Source of the DNA: Dermabacter hominis NBRC 106157
GTDB taxonomy: Bacteria > Actinomycetota > Actinomycetes > Actinomycetales > Dermabacteraceae
Direction: 5' to 3'
Assembly (NCBI RefSeq): GCF_001570785.1
Contig: NZ_BCSI01000001.1
Span: 124,001-188,000, forward strand
DNA: 64,000 nucleotides
Part shown: one piece after another, positions 43,661 through 52,405 of the stretch
Layout: every line of letters begins with the position of its first letter
Position numbering within the stretch: the first letter of the stretch is position 1
The notes under the pieces: model-generated
Told to the model about the DNA's origin: nothing
Database searches by the model: none
What the model saw: only the letters and a program-made list of their open reading frames with translations
Made by a program: the position numbers and the translations under genes

Positions 43661-44235
43661 GGAACGTATCTTTCACGCGTCGTGCGGCGCTGGCTCTGCC
43701 CTTGGGGATCGTGGGCCTCGCGGGTTGCGCGAGCACGGATACCTCCGCGCGCTACGACACCGGCTACGTTGAAGGCTCGGGCGTGAGCACCGAAATCGCG
43801 GTCGACAAGCGGGGTGATGCCTACGACTTCTCGGGCGAGACATTTAGTGGCGAGACCTTCACGCTGAGTGAGAAGCGCGGCGCCCCGGTCGTGCTCAACG
43901 TGTGGTACGCCTCGTGTGCACCATGCCGCAAGGAGGCTCCCGACCTCGTCAAACTCCACGACACCTACGCGAGCAAAGGCGTGACGTTCGTCGGCGTGAA
44001 CGTGCGAGACGAAGCCGGTCCCGCCCAGGCGTTTGAGCAAAAGTTTTCGATTCCCTACCCGTCGATCCCCGACCGGGACGGCACCATCATGTATGCGCTT
44101 CGCGGGCAGATCTCCCCGAACGCCGTGCCCTCCACCCTCGTGTTTGACGCGAAGGGGAGGGTTGCCGCGCGTATCTCCGGCCTCGCCGACCCCTCAATCC
44201 TTGGCGCGATGATCGATCGGGTCCTCTCCGAATGA
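43657..44235 (+). CDS. TlpA/ResA-like thiol-disulfide lipoprotein
   Basis: Extracytoplasmic thioredoxin that reduces apocytochrome c haem-site cysteines. 192 residues. A signal peptide with R8 R9 and lipobox LAGC (Cys24) anchors it to the membrane. The thioredoxin domain has WYASCAPCRKEAPDLV (CxxC) and NVRDEAGPAQAFEQKFSI; PNAVPSTLVFDAKGRV carries the cis-Pro. It overlaps ccdA by 4 bases, its likely electron donor. Confidence 0.93.
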   Translation: MRNVSFTRRAALALPLGIVGLAGCASTDTSARYDTGYVEGSGVSTEIAVDKRGDAYDFSGETFSGETFTLSEKRGAPVVLNVWYASCAPCRKEAPDLVKLHDTYASKGVTFVGVNVRDEAGPAQAFEQKFSIPYPSIPDRDGTIMYALRGQISPNAVPSTLVFDAKGRVAARISGLADPSILGAMIDRVLSE

Positions 44236-44990
44236 CCGAAATCCAGCACGTGTTCGCGAGCACTGTTCTCGACGGTTCGCTTCTTCTCGCCGCTGCCGTG
44301 AGCGCGCTCGCGGGGATCGTGGCATTCCTGTCGCCGTGCGTATTCCCGGTCGTTCCCGGATACCTCGCCTACGTCTCCGGCTTGGCCGGCCAGAGGGAAG
44401 AGACGAATAATCGCACCGGCCGCCTCGCCCTCGGAGCTCTATTGTTTGTGCTCGGTTTTACCGCGATCTTCATGGTCATGGGCGGTTTCGTGGGGGCCAT
44501 TGGGTACAGCCTCAGCGCACACACCACGTGGATCAACCGCATTGCAGGCGTCCTCGTGATTCTTATGGGGCTCCTGTTCATCGGCCTCTTTCCGCGTCTG
44601 AGCGGGGAGGTGCGTGTGAAGAAACGGCCCGATGCTGGACTGTGGGGCGCCCCCCTCATGGGCATCATCTTCGGTTTTGGTTGGACGCCGTGCATCGGCC
44701 CCACGTTCGCGGCCGTGAGCACCCTCGCCCTTGACGGCGGGAGCGCGAGTCGCGGCGCAATCCTCGCGTTCGCCTATTCGCTCGGTCTCGGGCTCCCGTT
44801 TCTCGCGTTCGCCCTTCTCTTTGACCGCGCACTGACGTGGTCGGCGTGGCTCAAGAATCATCGTCGGTCCGTCACCGTGGTCGGCGGTGCGCTGCTCATC
44901 GTGATCGGCACGCTGCTTCTCACGGGGCAGTGGAGCGCCTGGATGGCGCAGCTTGCCACGTGGACCGGCTCGTTTACGACCGTCATATGA
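44232..44990 (+). CDS. ccdA: Cytochrome c biogenesis protein CcdA
   Basis: Membrane electron carrier passing reducing power from cytoplasmic thioredoxin to the TlpA-like protein. 252 residues and six helices. Redox cysteines lie in AFLSPCVFPVVPGYLAYVSG and FGFGWTPCIGPTFAAVST. ATGA overlaps occur at both ends, so translation is coupled through the operon. Confidence 0.94.
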   Translation: MTEIQHVFASTVLDGSLLLAAAVSALAGIVAFLSPCVFPVVPGYLAYVSGLAGQREETNNRTGRLALGALLFVLGFTAIFMVMGGFVGAIGYSLSAHTTWINRIAGVLVILMGLLFIGLFPRLSGEVRVKKRPDAGLWGAPLMGIIFGFGWTPCIGPTFAAVSTLALDGGSASRGAILAFAYSLGLGLPFLAFALLFDRALTWSAWLKNHRRSVTVVGGALLIVIGTLLLTGQWSAWMAQLATWTGSFTTVI

Positions 44991-46648
44991 CCGGCCCGAA
45001 TCAGACGAAGGGAGAAGCCGCGGTGAAAGCCCAGCAAGCGTCGGACACCCCCAACCCCACCCCCGCTGACGAGCCCACCCTGCCGCGTCTCGGACTGCGC
45101 GGAAGCTTGCGCTTCATTTGGCGCCAGCTCACGAGTATGAACACGGCGCTCGTGCTGCTTCTTCTGCTCGCGGTCGCGGCTGTGCCCGGGTCGCTTTTGC
45201 CGCAGCGCTCCGTGAATCCCGCGCAAACGGATCAGTTCTTGGCCGAGAACGGCTGGTGGGGTGAGCTTCTTGACTGGGCAGGATTCTTCGACGTCTTTAC
45301 GTCGCCGTGGTTTAGCGCGATTTACCTTCTGCTGTTTATCTCCCTCGTGGGCTGTGTGCTCCCGCGCTGTGTGACATACGCGCGCCAGGTTGTCGCGCAG
45401 CCGCCCCGCACGCCGCGCCGGCTTACGCGCTTCACTGGTTACACGAGACGTCCTGTTGAGGCAGCCACGGCGCAGGAGATCCAGGATCGCGCCAGTAGGC
45501 GCCTCAAGCGGACCGGCTATCGCGTGCGGCACCTCGAGGAGGAAACGGGTGCGCTCAGCGTGAGCGCCGAGCGCGGGTATTTGCGCGAAGCCGGCAATCT
45601 CGTGTTTCACCTCGCGCTCCTCGGCGTCCTCATTGGCGTGGGGCTCGGCTATCTCACGTCATATCGCGGGCAAATCACCGTCGTCGAGGGGGAGGGGTTT
45701 GCGAACTCTCTGACCGGCTACGACACGTTTGAGTCGGGCGCGTGGTTCAATCCCGACGATCTTCCGCCGTTCCGCTTCACGCTCGACGAGTTTCGCGCGG
45801 AGTTCTCGACCGATACTTCGAATCCGAAGGCCTTTGGGCTGCCCACGAAGTTCGAGGCGGACCTCACCGTTGAGGCACCGGGCCGCGAAACATTCCGCAA
45901 GCGCGTGCGCGTGAATGAGCCCCTCGAGGTCGATGGTGCGAGCGCGTTTCTTCTCGGCAATGGCTACGCCCCCATCCTCACCGTGCGTGACCCTGAGGGG
46001 AACGTCGTCGCGGATGGGCCCGTTCGTGCGGTCTCGAACGACAAAAACTACACCGGCCAGATCGTGCTGAAGATGCCCGATGCGTCCCCGAAGCAAATGG
46101 CGCTCGTGGGGATTTTCGCGCCGACGGCCGTCGTCGATGAGCGCGGCCCCCACTCGACATACGCGGGCCTCGTGGATCCGAAGCTCTTCCTCACGGCGCA
46201 CACCGGTGATCTGGGCCTCGATACCGGCGTGCCCACCAACGCCTACCAGATCGACGTCTCCACGCTTGACCAAGTGACCCAAGCCGATGGGAAACCCCTG
46301 CTCATGAGTCTTTCGCCCGGGGAAAGCTACGACCTTCCCGATGGCTCGAGCATCGAATTTCGCGGCGTCAAGCGCTATGCTGCTTTCGACGTGAAGCATG
46401 ACCCCTGGCAGGGTTTCACGCTTGCGATGGCGCTCACCGCGGCCGCTGGCCTCATGCTTTCGCTCTTCATCCCGCGCCGCCGCCTGTGGGTGCGCGCGAT
46501 CCCCGCGGGCGAAGGCGTAGAGATCGAGGTTGCTGGCCTCGCGCGAAGCGAAGACTTCGCCCTCGCGAGCGACGTGGCCCGCCTCGCCGACCACCTCGCG
46601 CCTGCCTCCCCCTCCGCCGTTCCTCGAGGAAAAGGACCCCGTCAGTGA
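44987..46648 (+). CDS. resB: Cytochrome c biogenesis protein ResB (Ccs1)
   Basis: Half of the system II cytochrome c synthetase that carries haem across the membrane and attaches it. 553 residues from ATG 44987. Three N-terminal helices (MNTALVLLLLLAVAAVPGS, WFSAIYLLLFISLVGCVLP, LVFHLALLGVLIGVGLGYL), a large extracytoplasmic domain (~220-490) and a last helix (GFTLAMALTAAAGLMLSLFIP) fit ResB. The N-terminal ~40 residues are a polar Pro/Thr-rich tail. Overlaps ccsB by 4 bases. Confidence 0.93.
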   Translation: MTGPNQTKGEAAVKAQQASDTPNPTPADEPTLPRLGLRGSLRFIWRQLTSMNTALVLLLLLAVAAVPGSLLPQRSVNPAQTDQFLAENGWWGELLDWAGFFDVFTSPWFSAIYLLLFISLVGCVLPRCVTYARQVVAQPPRTPRRLTRFTGYTRRPVEAATAQEIQDRASRRLKRTGYRVRHLEEETGALSVSAERGYLREAGNLVFHLALLGVLIGVGLGYLTSYRGQITVVEGEGFANSLTGYDTFESGAWFNPDDLPPFRFTLDEFRAEFSTDTSNPKAFGLPTKFEADLTVEAPGRETFRKRVRVNEPLEVDGASAFLLGNGYAPILTVRDPEGNVVADGPVRAVSNDKNYTGQIVLKMPDASPKQMALVGIFAPTAVVDERGPHSTYAGLVDPKLFLTAHTGDLGLDTGVPTNAYQIDVSTLDQVTQADGKPLLMSLSPGESYDLPDGSSIEFRGVKRYAAFDVKHDPWQGFTLAMALTAAAGLMLSLFIPRRRLWVRAIPAGEGVEIEVAGLARSEDFALASDVARLADHLAPASPSAVPRGKGPRQ

Positions 46649-47691
46649 ATTTTCAGCAGCTCGCCGCGGCATCGGATTTCTTCATCCTGCTCGCGATGGT
46701 CGTGTACATGATGGCGTTCGTCGCCTTTGCCATCGATCTCGCGAAAGCGGTTCGGGTGCGCTCGGATGTGCGCCTCGCGAAGAAAACGCGCGAGCGTGAG
46801 CTCGCCACCGTCGGCACGCCTGCGCGCCCCGATTTCGCCGGCTCGGTCGCTGCCGCAGATCTCGATGTTTCTGAGGGCGCCGACGATGCCGAGGCCGAAC
46901 TCGCGCCTGGGCGCGGAATGAACCCGCTGACCTTCGCCCTGGGGGCTGCGGCGATCGCGACCGCCTTCCAGCTCCTCGGGGTTATTGCGCGCGGTATCGC
47001 GACCCAGCGAGTGCCGTGGGGCAACATGTACGAGTTCTCGATGACCGGGGCGGCCGTCATCATGGCGATGTTTTTGCTGCTCGCGCACCGAGTGCGGGAC
47101 ATGCGCAGGCTCGGGCTCTTTGTGCTCACGCCCGTCCTTTTCATCATGGTCATCGCGTACACGTCGTGGTATTTGCCGGCCGCACACCTCACGCCGAGCC
47201 TCCAGAATTCGCCGTGGCTCGTGATCCACGTGATCGTGGCGATCCTCTCGATGGCCCTGTTCTCCCTGTCCGCCGTTGTCGCGCTGCTGCAGCTGCTCCA
47301 GCATTCGCGTGAGAGCCGCCTCGAAGCGGGGAATGAGGCGAGCTCGTCGCTTCTCGAGCGGGTGCTCGAGCGGGTTCCCAACGCCAAGCGCCTCGAGCAA
47401 GTTGCATTTCAAACGACGGCCGTGGGCTTTGTGCTGTGGACGTTCACGCTGATCTTCGGTGCTATTTGGGCGAATTATGCGTGGGGGCGCTACTGGAACT
47501 GGGATCCGAAGGAAACGTGGACGTTCGTCATTTGGATCGTGTACGCCGTGTACCTCCACGCGCGCGCGACGATAGGTTTCCGAGGAAAAATCGCCGCGTA
47601 CTTCTGCATCGCCGGTTTCGTGTGCGTGATCTTCAATTACACGATCGTCAACACGGTCATCAACGGCTTGCATTCGTACTCGGGCCTGTAA
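46645..47691 (+). CDS. ccsB: Cytochrome c synthetase subunit CcsB (ResC)
   Basis: Haem-handling partner of ResB. 348 residues from GTG 46645, overlapping the resB stop. About eight helices. The haem-binding tryptophan-rich WWD-type motif is WGRYWNWDPKETWTFVIWIV, preceded by WGNMYEFSMTGA, and haem-ligand histidines occur in LVIHVIVAIL and YLHARAT. An acidic cytoplasmic loop (~60-90) separates helix 1 from the rest. The gene ends directly before the kinase-like gene (stop TAA then ATG). Confidence 0.94.
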   Translation: MNFQQLAAASDFFILLAMVVYMMAFVAFAIDLAKAVRVRSDVRLAKKTRERELATVGTPARPDFAGSVAAADLDVSEGADDAEAELAPGRGMNPLTFALGAAAIATAFQLLGVIARGIATQRVPWGNMYEFSMTGAAVIMAMFLLLAHRVRDMRRLGLFVLTPVLFIMVIAYTSWYLPAAHLTPSLQNSPWLVIHVIVAILSMALFSLSAVVALLQLLQHSRESRLEAGNEASSSLLERVLERVPNAKRLEQVAFQTTAVGFVLWTFTLIFGAIWANYAWGRYWNWDPKETWTFVIWIVYAVYLHARATIGFRGKIAAYFCIAGFVCVIFNYTIVNTVINGLHSYSGL

Positions 47692-48513
47692 ATGTCGGTG
47701 CGTGAGCGCGACGTCTTCCGCAAACCTGGGACCGCGCGTGCGATCCAGTGGGAACGCGCGGGTCTCGAGTGGCTTGAGGAGGCCGCGCCGAGCGGTGGTG
47801 CTCGGGTGGTCGGGATCGTAGGGTCCGACGCCTCCCAGCTGTGCCTCGAACGCATTTCGCACGTGGCGCCTAGCGCGCGTGCGGCGCGCGACTTTGGCGC
47901 GGCACTCGCCGTGACGCATGGCGCTGGTTGCGGCCGCGCGAGTGAAAGTGGCGAGCGGAGTTTCGGGCTCGGGCCGATCGATGCCGAAGGCCGCGCGTGG
48001 CGGGGAGACGGTCTCCAGGGGCCCGCGGGCGAGCAGCTTGCGCTTCCCCTCGCGCAGGAAGGCGAGTACCTTTCGTGGGGCGCGATGTTCGCGAATGCGC
48101 GGGTCGACCCGCTCGTGCGCGCGTCGGGGGATCTGTTCGACGCGGAGCAGCGCAAAGTTTTCGGGTGTCTCATGTCGAGGCTGTGCGCCGGCGATTTTGA
48201 CGACGACGAGCCTCCCGCACGTGTCCACGGTGATCTGTGGGCGGGTAACGTGCTTTTTGATTCCGAGGGGGCAGTGTTGATTGATCCCGCGGCGTATTCC
48301 GGCCACCGTCTGGATGACCTCGCGGCCCTTCACCTGTTTGGAGCCCCGCATCTCGCCCACGTGGTCGAAGGCTACGAAGCAGCGCATCCACTCGCGCATG
48401 AGTGGCAAGACGTTCTCGCTCTCCATTCGCTGCATCTTGTCCTCCTGCACGCCGCACTTTTTGGCGGCGGGTACGCCGGCGAGGCGCTCACGATCGCGCG
48501 GCGCTACGCCTAG
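47692..48513 (+). CDS. Fructosamine kinase-family protein
   Basis: 273 residues of the aminoglycoside-phosphotransferase-like fold that phosphorylates Amadori products (ketosamines). Catalytic loop ARVHGDLWAGNVLFD and metal Asp in VLIDPAAYSGHRLDDLAAL are the family's hallmark sequences; the N-lobe (~1-90) is poorly conserved. The start abuts the ccsB stop, so it is transcribed with that operon. Its likely job is repair of glycated protein or sugar amines; the substrate is not certain. Confidence 0.87.
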   Translation: MSVRERDVFRKPGTARAIQWERAGLEWLEEAAPSGGARVVGIVGSDASQLCLERISHVAPSARAARDFGAALAVTHGAGCGRASESGERSFGLGPIDAEGRAWRGDGLQGPAGEQLALPLAQEGEYLSWGAMFANARVDPLVRASGDLFDAEQRKVFGCLMSRLCAGDFDDDEPPARVHGDLWAGNVLFDSEGAVLIDPAAYSGHRLDDLAALHLFGAPHLAHVVEGYEAAHPLAHEWQDVLALHSLHLVLLHAALFGGGYAGEALTIARRYA

Positions 48514-48557
48514 GATTAATACCCGTCAGGGAACAACTCTTGGTTCGGAGGAACCCC

Positions 48558-49352
48558 GTGATCACCACCGCTGTAATTCTCGCCCGCGGCCTCGGCACGC
48601 GCATGCGCGCTCAGGGCGAAAGCTCGAGCTTGAGTGCCGAGCAAGCCGCCGCCGCAAGCCTCGGCTACAAGGCGCTCATGCCGATCGGCGCGCATCGCCT
48701 CATCGACTATTCGCTCAACGCGCTTGCGGATGCGGGAATCACGCGGGCCGTCGTCGTTGTCGCGCCCGAACACGAGGCGTTCAGCGCTCACGTCCGCGAG
48801 CTCGCGCCGAACCGCCTGCACATTGACTTTGCGGTCCAGGACGAGCCGCTCGGCACGGCGAACGCTCTCGCGAGCGCTGCGAGCGTCGTGGGGGAGGAGT
48901 CGATGCTCATGGTCAACGGCGATAACCTCTACCCGCGCGAAGCCCTCGAGGCGATGACGAAGGTGTCGGGGAGCGCAATCGCGGGCTTTGACCGGGCGTC
49001 GCTCATTGACAACAGCAACATTCCCGCCGAGAGAATCGCCTCGTTCGCGCTCATCAGGCACGAGGACAACCGCCTGACCGGCATGATCGAGAAGCCGTCC
49101 CAGTCCGAGCGTGCCGAGTTTGGCGAGAGCGCACCGGTGTCGATGAACCTTTTCGCGTTCGAGCCGTCCATCTTTGAGGCATGCCGAAGCATCGCGCCGT
49201 CGGCCCGCGGCGAGTACGAGATCGTCGATGCCGTCATGGCGCTCGAAAGCGTGCAGGTCGTGCCGGTGTCGGGCGGTGTTCTCGACCTCTCGCGCCGCGA
49301 TGATATCGCTGATGTTCAGGCGCGCCTCTCCCACGTGGACGTGCGCCTGTGA
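48558..49352 (+). CDS. Sugar-1-phosphate nucleotidyltransferase-like protein
   Basis: 264 residues from GTG 48558 (GGAGGAAC upstream). N-terminal VILARGLGTRMRAQGESSS is a variant of the G-x-G-T-R-x nucleotide loop, followed by ASLGYKALMPIGAHRLIDYS (KP/KA-type substrate loop), DEPLGTANALASAA and LMVNGDNLYP with the metal-binding Asp. This is the glucose-1-phosphate thymidylyl/uridylyl fold. It overlaps the following GHMP kinase by 4 bases, so the two should act in sequence: sugar to sugar-1-P to NDP-sugar. Confidence 0.82.
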   Translation: MITTAVILARGLGTRMRAQGESSSLSAEQAAAASLGYKALMPIGAHRLIDYSLNALADAGITRAVVVVAPEHEAFSAHVRELAPNRLHIDFAVQDEPLGTANALASAASVVGEESMLMVNGDNLYPREALEAMTKVSGSAIAGFDRASLIDNSNIPAERIASFALIRHEDNRLTGMIEKPSQSERAEFGESAPVSMNLFAFEPSIFEACRSIAPSARGEYEIVDAVMALESVQVVPVSGGVLDLSRRDDIADVQARLSHVDVRL

Positions 49353-50578
49353 CCGGGTGGCGGGTTCCGGGCCGCATCGAAGTCCTCGGAAAACACACTG
49401 ACTACGCGGGCGGCCAGGTGCTCGTATCGGCGGTGGGCCGGGCCGTGACGGTGCGCGGGCGGAACAAGCCCGACGCTTCCTCGACATTCACCATCCGCAC
49501 GTCGCTCAGTAGCGAGCCGGCCGAACTCGCCCCGGCGCGCGACCCGAAGTTGCCGAACGGCCACTGGGCCCACTACGTGCAAACGGCGGTCAATCGCCTC
49601 ACGTCGAACTTCGGTCCGCTTGCTCCGGCTGAACTCACCATTGACTCGGATCTGCCACCCGCCTCGGGGATGAGCAGTTCGTCCGCGGTCCTCACGGCGG
49701 TGGCGCTCACTCTCGCGGACCTCAACGACCTTCCCGCGCGTGAAGAGTGGGTGCGGAACATCGACAATCGCGTGGATCTCGCGGGCTACGCCGCCTCCAT
49801 CGAAAACGGGAAGCGGTTCAAAGACCTTGCGGGTCTCACAGGTGTGGGCACGTCGGGCGGGTCGCTCGATCACACCGGGATGCTCGCGACGCAGCCGGGC
49901 TCGCTCAGCCACGTGGTATTTGATCCGCCGACGGTTCTCGGCACCTCGTCGCTTCCTGAAGATCTGGTGTTCGTCATCGCCGTGAGCGGAGTCCTCGCCG
50001 AGAAGACGGGTGCGGCGCGCGAGGCGTACAACCGTGGGCCCGCAGCGCTCGGGGCGGTGCTCGAAGCCTGGAACGAGCAGCAGGGACGCGATGATTCATC
50101 GCTTCACCGCGTCGTGCGGGAACTAACCGGGAATAGTGATCCCTCATTGCCCGTGGATCGCTCCTCGCGCGAGCTCGATCCGCTCAGGCGCGTCGCTCCC
50201 GAGGGGTATGCGAGCCAGAGGCTCGAGCAGTTCATCGAGGAGTCCGAGGTACTCGTGCCCGAGGCTGCCGCAGCCCTCAATCGAGGGGATATCGACGCGT
50301 TTTCGTCGATCGTGTTGCGCTCGCAGGACCTTGCGGAACGAAAGCTCGGCAACCAGATTCCCGAAACCGTCGAGCTTGCTCGCTCGGCCCGCGCGCTCGG
50401 GGCGCGTGCCGCCTCCGCGTTCGGTGCAGGCTTTGGCGGGAGCGTGTGGGCGCTCGTTTCTCGCGCGGATGCCGCGGCGTTTGCGCGCCAGTGGAAGCGC
50501 GACTACGAGGCGATGTACCCGCAGCACGCTGCGACAACCCTCGTGTCCGAGCCCGGAGCGCCGGCAAACCGCCTCTAG
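49349..50578 (+). CDS. GHMP sugar kinase (galactokinase-like)
   Basis: 409 residues. N-terminal GWRVPGRIEVLGKHTDYAGGQVLV is the galactokinase signature in a divergent form (usual GEHTDY is GKHTDY); LPPASGMSSSSAVLTAVALTLA is the ATP-binding GHMP motif; and FGAGFGGSVWALVSRAD is motif 3. GTG 49349 overlaps the preceding stop. No galT is nearby and galE lies 23 kb away, so a sugar other than galactose is possible. Confidence 0.82.
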   Translation: MTGWRVPGRIEVLGKHTDYAGGQVLVSAVGRAVTVRGRNKPDASSTFTIRTSLSSEPAELAPARDPKLPNGHWAHYVQTAVNRLTSNFGPLAPAELTIDSDLPPASGMSSSSAVLTAVALTLADLNDLPAREEWVRNIDNRVDLAGYAASIENGKRFKDLAGLTGVGTSGGSLDHTGMLATQPGSLSHVVFDPPTVLGTSSLPEDLVFVIAVSGVLAEKTGAAREAYNRGPAALGAVLEAWNEQQGRDDSSLHRVVRELTGNSDPSLPVDRSSRELDPLRRVAPEGYASQRLEQFIEESEVLVPEAAAALNRGDIDAFSSIVLRSQDLAERKLGNQIPETVELARSARALGARAASAFGAGFGGSVWALVSRADAAAFARQWKRDYEAMYPQHAATTLVSEPGAPANRL

Positions 50579-50643
50579 CCCAGACGGGCGAACTCGATGC
50601 CGTGCGCGGGCAGGGCACCTAGCGCCAGCGGCGGGAAGTGGCC

Positions 50644-51183
50644 TTAGCGGCGCGCGCCATCGTCGTCGGGGCCTTCAAGGTCACCCGTTGGCTTGTCTTC
50701 GGGGCGCTCATAGTCGCGCACCGTGTAATCGCGCGGCCCCTTGGCAGGGGTGATTCTCGAATCGTCCTTTGGCGCGGGTGTGCGCCCAGCCGCCGGACGC
50801 GGCTTGTTCGATGCTGCGGAACTCCCGGAGGCGCCCTCTTCGCGTTTCTTGCGGCGCATCTCCTCCTGAATGTGCTCGCGGCGGCGTGCGCGGTTTTCCT
50901 GGTCGAGCTTCGCGAGGAAAGCCGGGTCGTCATCCGGGGCCAGCGGGCGCTGAGGTGCACGCGAGCGGGGCGCGCGAGCAGCGTTCGACTGTGAACCTCG
51001 GTCTTTTCCTGCGAGAAGCCACAGGAACGCCCCAAGGAAAGGGACGAACACGATCACGAGGAGCCACCCGAGCTTCGGCAGCCCCTTAGAGCGCGACTCG
51101 GGAGTGTTCGCGACATCCGCGAGGGCATACACCGTGAGGGCAACGTAGGCGAGAACCAAGATCAAGCGAGGCATGCTCGCCAT
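50644..51183 (-). CDS. PLDc_N-domain membrane protein
   Basis: 179 residues (a start nine bases downstream at 51174 is also possible). Two membrane segments (MPRLILVLAYVALTVYALADV and PKLGWLLVIVFVPFLGAFLWLLAG) form the phospholipase D nuclease N-terminal (PLDc_N) unit common in actinobacteria; no HKD catalytic motif is present. The remaining ~115 residues are charged, Arg/Lys/Pro-rich and probably disordered. It diverges from the DUF4229 gene and sits beside menA, an arrangement seen in other actinobacteria. Confidence 0.83.
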   Translation of the reverse strand: MASMPRLILVLAYVALTVYALADVANTPESRSKGLPKLGWLLVIVFVPFLGAFLWLLAGKDRGSQSNAARAPRSRAPQRPLAPDDDPAFLAKLDQENRARRREHIQEEMRRKKREEGASGSSAASNKPRPAAGRTPAPKDDSRITPAKGPRDYTVRDYERPEDKPTGDLEGPDDDGARR

Positions 51184-51198
51184 TCTTTCACGACGAGG

Positions 51199-51204
51199 GA
51201 TAAT
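51199..51204 (+). promoter_or_regulatory. -10 element GATAAT, leaderless
   Basis: GATAAT ends 7 bases before ATG 51212. The GGAGG just before the ATG is only 2 bases away, too close for a normal ribosome site. Confidence 0.4.
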
Positions 51205-51211
51205 GGAGGTA

Positions 51212-51496
51212 ATGCGAAATTACGTTCTCTACTCGGTCATCCGCCTCGCCCTCTTTGCCGGGGTGTGGGCACTCTTGTACTTCCTCATGCCCGGCGTGCA
51301 TTGGCTCTTCACGGGAACGCTCGCCGCGGTCATCGCGATGCTGATCTCGATCCTTGCGCTCGGGAAACTGCGCCAGGGGGTGGCCTCGAACCTCGAGCAC
51401 TCCGTCGAAGAGCGACGAGAGAAAAAGCGGGGTCACAAATCTGACGCCGAGCTCGACGCGGAGGCAGAGGACCGCCTCATCGACCTCGGCGAGTAG
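51212..51496 (+). CDS. DUF4229 family membrane protein
   Basis: 94 residues, starting MRNYVLYSVIRLALFAGVWA. Two membrane helices (VIRLALFAGVWALLYFLM and FTGTLAAVIAMLISILALG) and a charged tail (VEERREKKRGHKSDAELDAEAEDRL). Sequence start, size and the position between PLDc_N and menA genes fit DUF4229. Upstream ATG 51203 is an alternative start. Function is unknown. It converges with menA. Confidence 0.82.
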   Translation: MRNYVLYSVIRLALFAGVWALLYFLMPGVHWLFTGTLAAVIAMLISILALGKLRQGVASNLEHSVEERREKKRGHKSDAELDAEAEDRLIDLGE

Positions 51497-51505
51497 CCCC
51501 TGCTC

Positions 51506-52405
51506 TTAGAGGAGCGCCGAACTCAGGGCGAACCCCGCGAGCATGAGGAGCGAGGCCACGAGTTCAAGCTTGCCCGTCGCCGCGAGCACGGGAATTAACT
51601 CTCGGCCCGAAGCGCGCTGCTCAATCACGCGCCGGATGGGCGCCATCGCAAGGGGCAGTGCGAGGAACGTGAGCGCCACGAGTGGGGTGTGCGGAACCAC
51701 GGGAATCAGCAAAAGGAACGGCACGAGGATCATCGCCGCATACAGCAGGCGCGTGGCACCGTCGCCGAGCCGGACAGCAAGTGTGCGCTTGCCGGAGACG
51801 CGATCGGAGGGGATATCGCGCAGGTTGTTCGTGAGCATGACCGCGCAGGCCCACAGGCCAACGCCGCTCGCAACCAGCAGGTCGTCGAGCCCAGTGCGCC
51901 CCGACAGGAGATAGCTCGTTCCCATGACCGCAACGAGCCCGAAGAACACGAACACCATGACCTCGCCGAGGCCCATGTAGCCGTAGGGGTGCTTCCCGCC
52001 CGTGTAATACCACGCCGCGAGAATGCACACGATCCCAACCAGAATCATCCACCACGCGCCCGCGAGGATCACGAGCGTCAGGCCCGCGAGGGCCCCCACT
52101 CCAAATGACGCGAAAGCCGCGCGCTTCACGGCTATGGGCCGCGCCGCCCCCGAACCGGTCAGCCGGAACGGGCCGACGCGGTCATCGTCGGTGCCGCGGA
52201 CACCGTCGGAATAATCATTCGCGTAATTGACGCCCACCTGCAGGGCTAGAGCGAGCACGAGCGCGAGCAGGGCCCGCCCGACGGTGACACTGCCCTGGTA
52301 GCCCCCGTGCATGAGGGCGAGGCCCGTGCCGGCCGCGACCGGGGCGATGGCGGCGGGAAGCGTGCGGGGTCGGGCCCCCTCGATCCATTGCGCTGCACTT
52401 GCCAT
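51506..52405 (-). CDS. menA: 1,4-dihydroxy-2-naphthoate polyprenyltransferase
   Basis: Membrane enzyme attaching the prenyl tail to DHNA to make demethylmenaquinone. 299 residues, about eight to nine helices. The first Asp-rich motif is NYANDYSDGVRGTDDDRVGP, with a second acidic loop at RDIPSDRVSGKRTL. ATG 52405 directly follows the menE stop (TAA then ATG), so menE and menA are coupled. Confidence 0.94.
   Translation of the reverse strand: MASAAQWIEGARPRTLPAAIAPVAAGTGLALMHGGYQGSVTVGRALLALVLALALQVGVNYANDYSDGVRGTDDDRVGPFRLTGSGAARPIAVKRAAFASFGVGALAGLTLVILAGAWWMILVGIVCILAAWYYTGGKHPYGYMGLGEVMVFVFFGLVAVMGTSYLLSGRTGLDDLLVASGVGLWACAVMLTNNLRDIPSDRVSGKRTLAVRLGDGATRLLYAAMILVPFLLLIPVVPHTPLVALTFLALPLAMAPIRRVIEQRASGRELIPVLAATGKLELVASLLMLAGFALSSALL

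Noticed and set aside
47820-47840. Additional copies of the TCCGACG motif inside genes (for example 10008, 18017, 22348, 47822)
   Set aside because: These differ at one or more core positions from GTTCCGACGGY, so I left them out of the count to keep it conservative.
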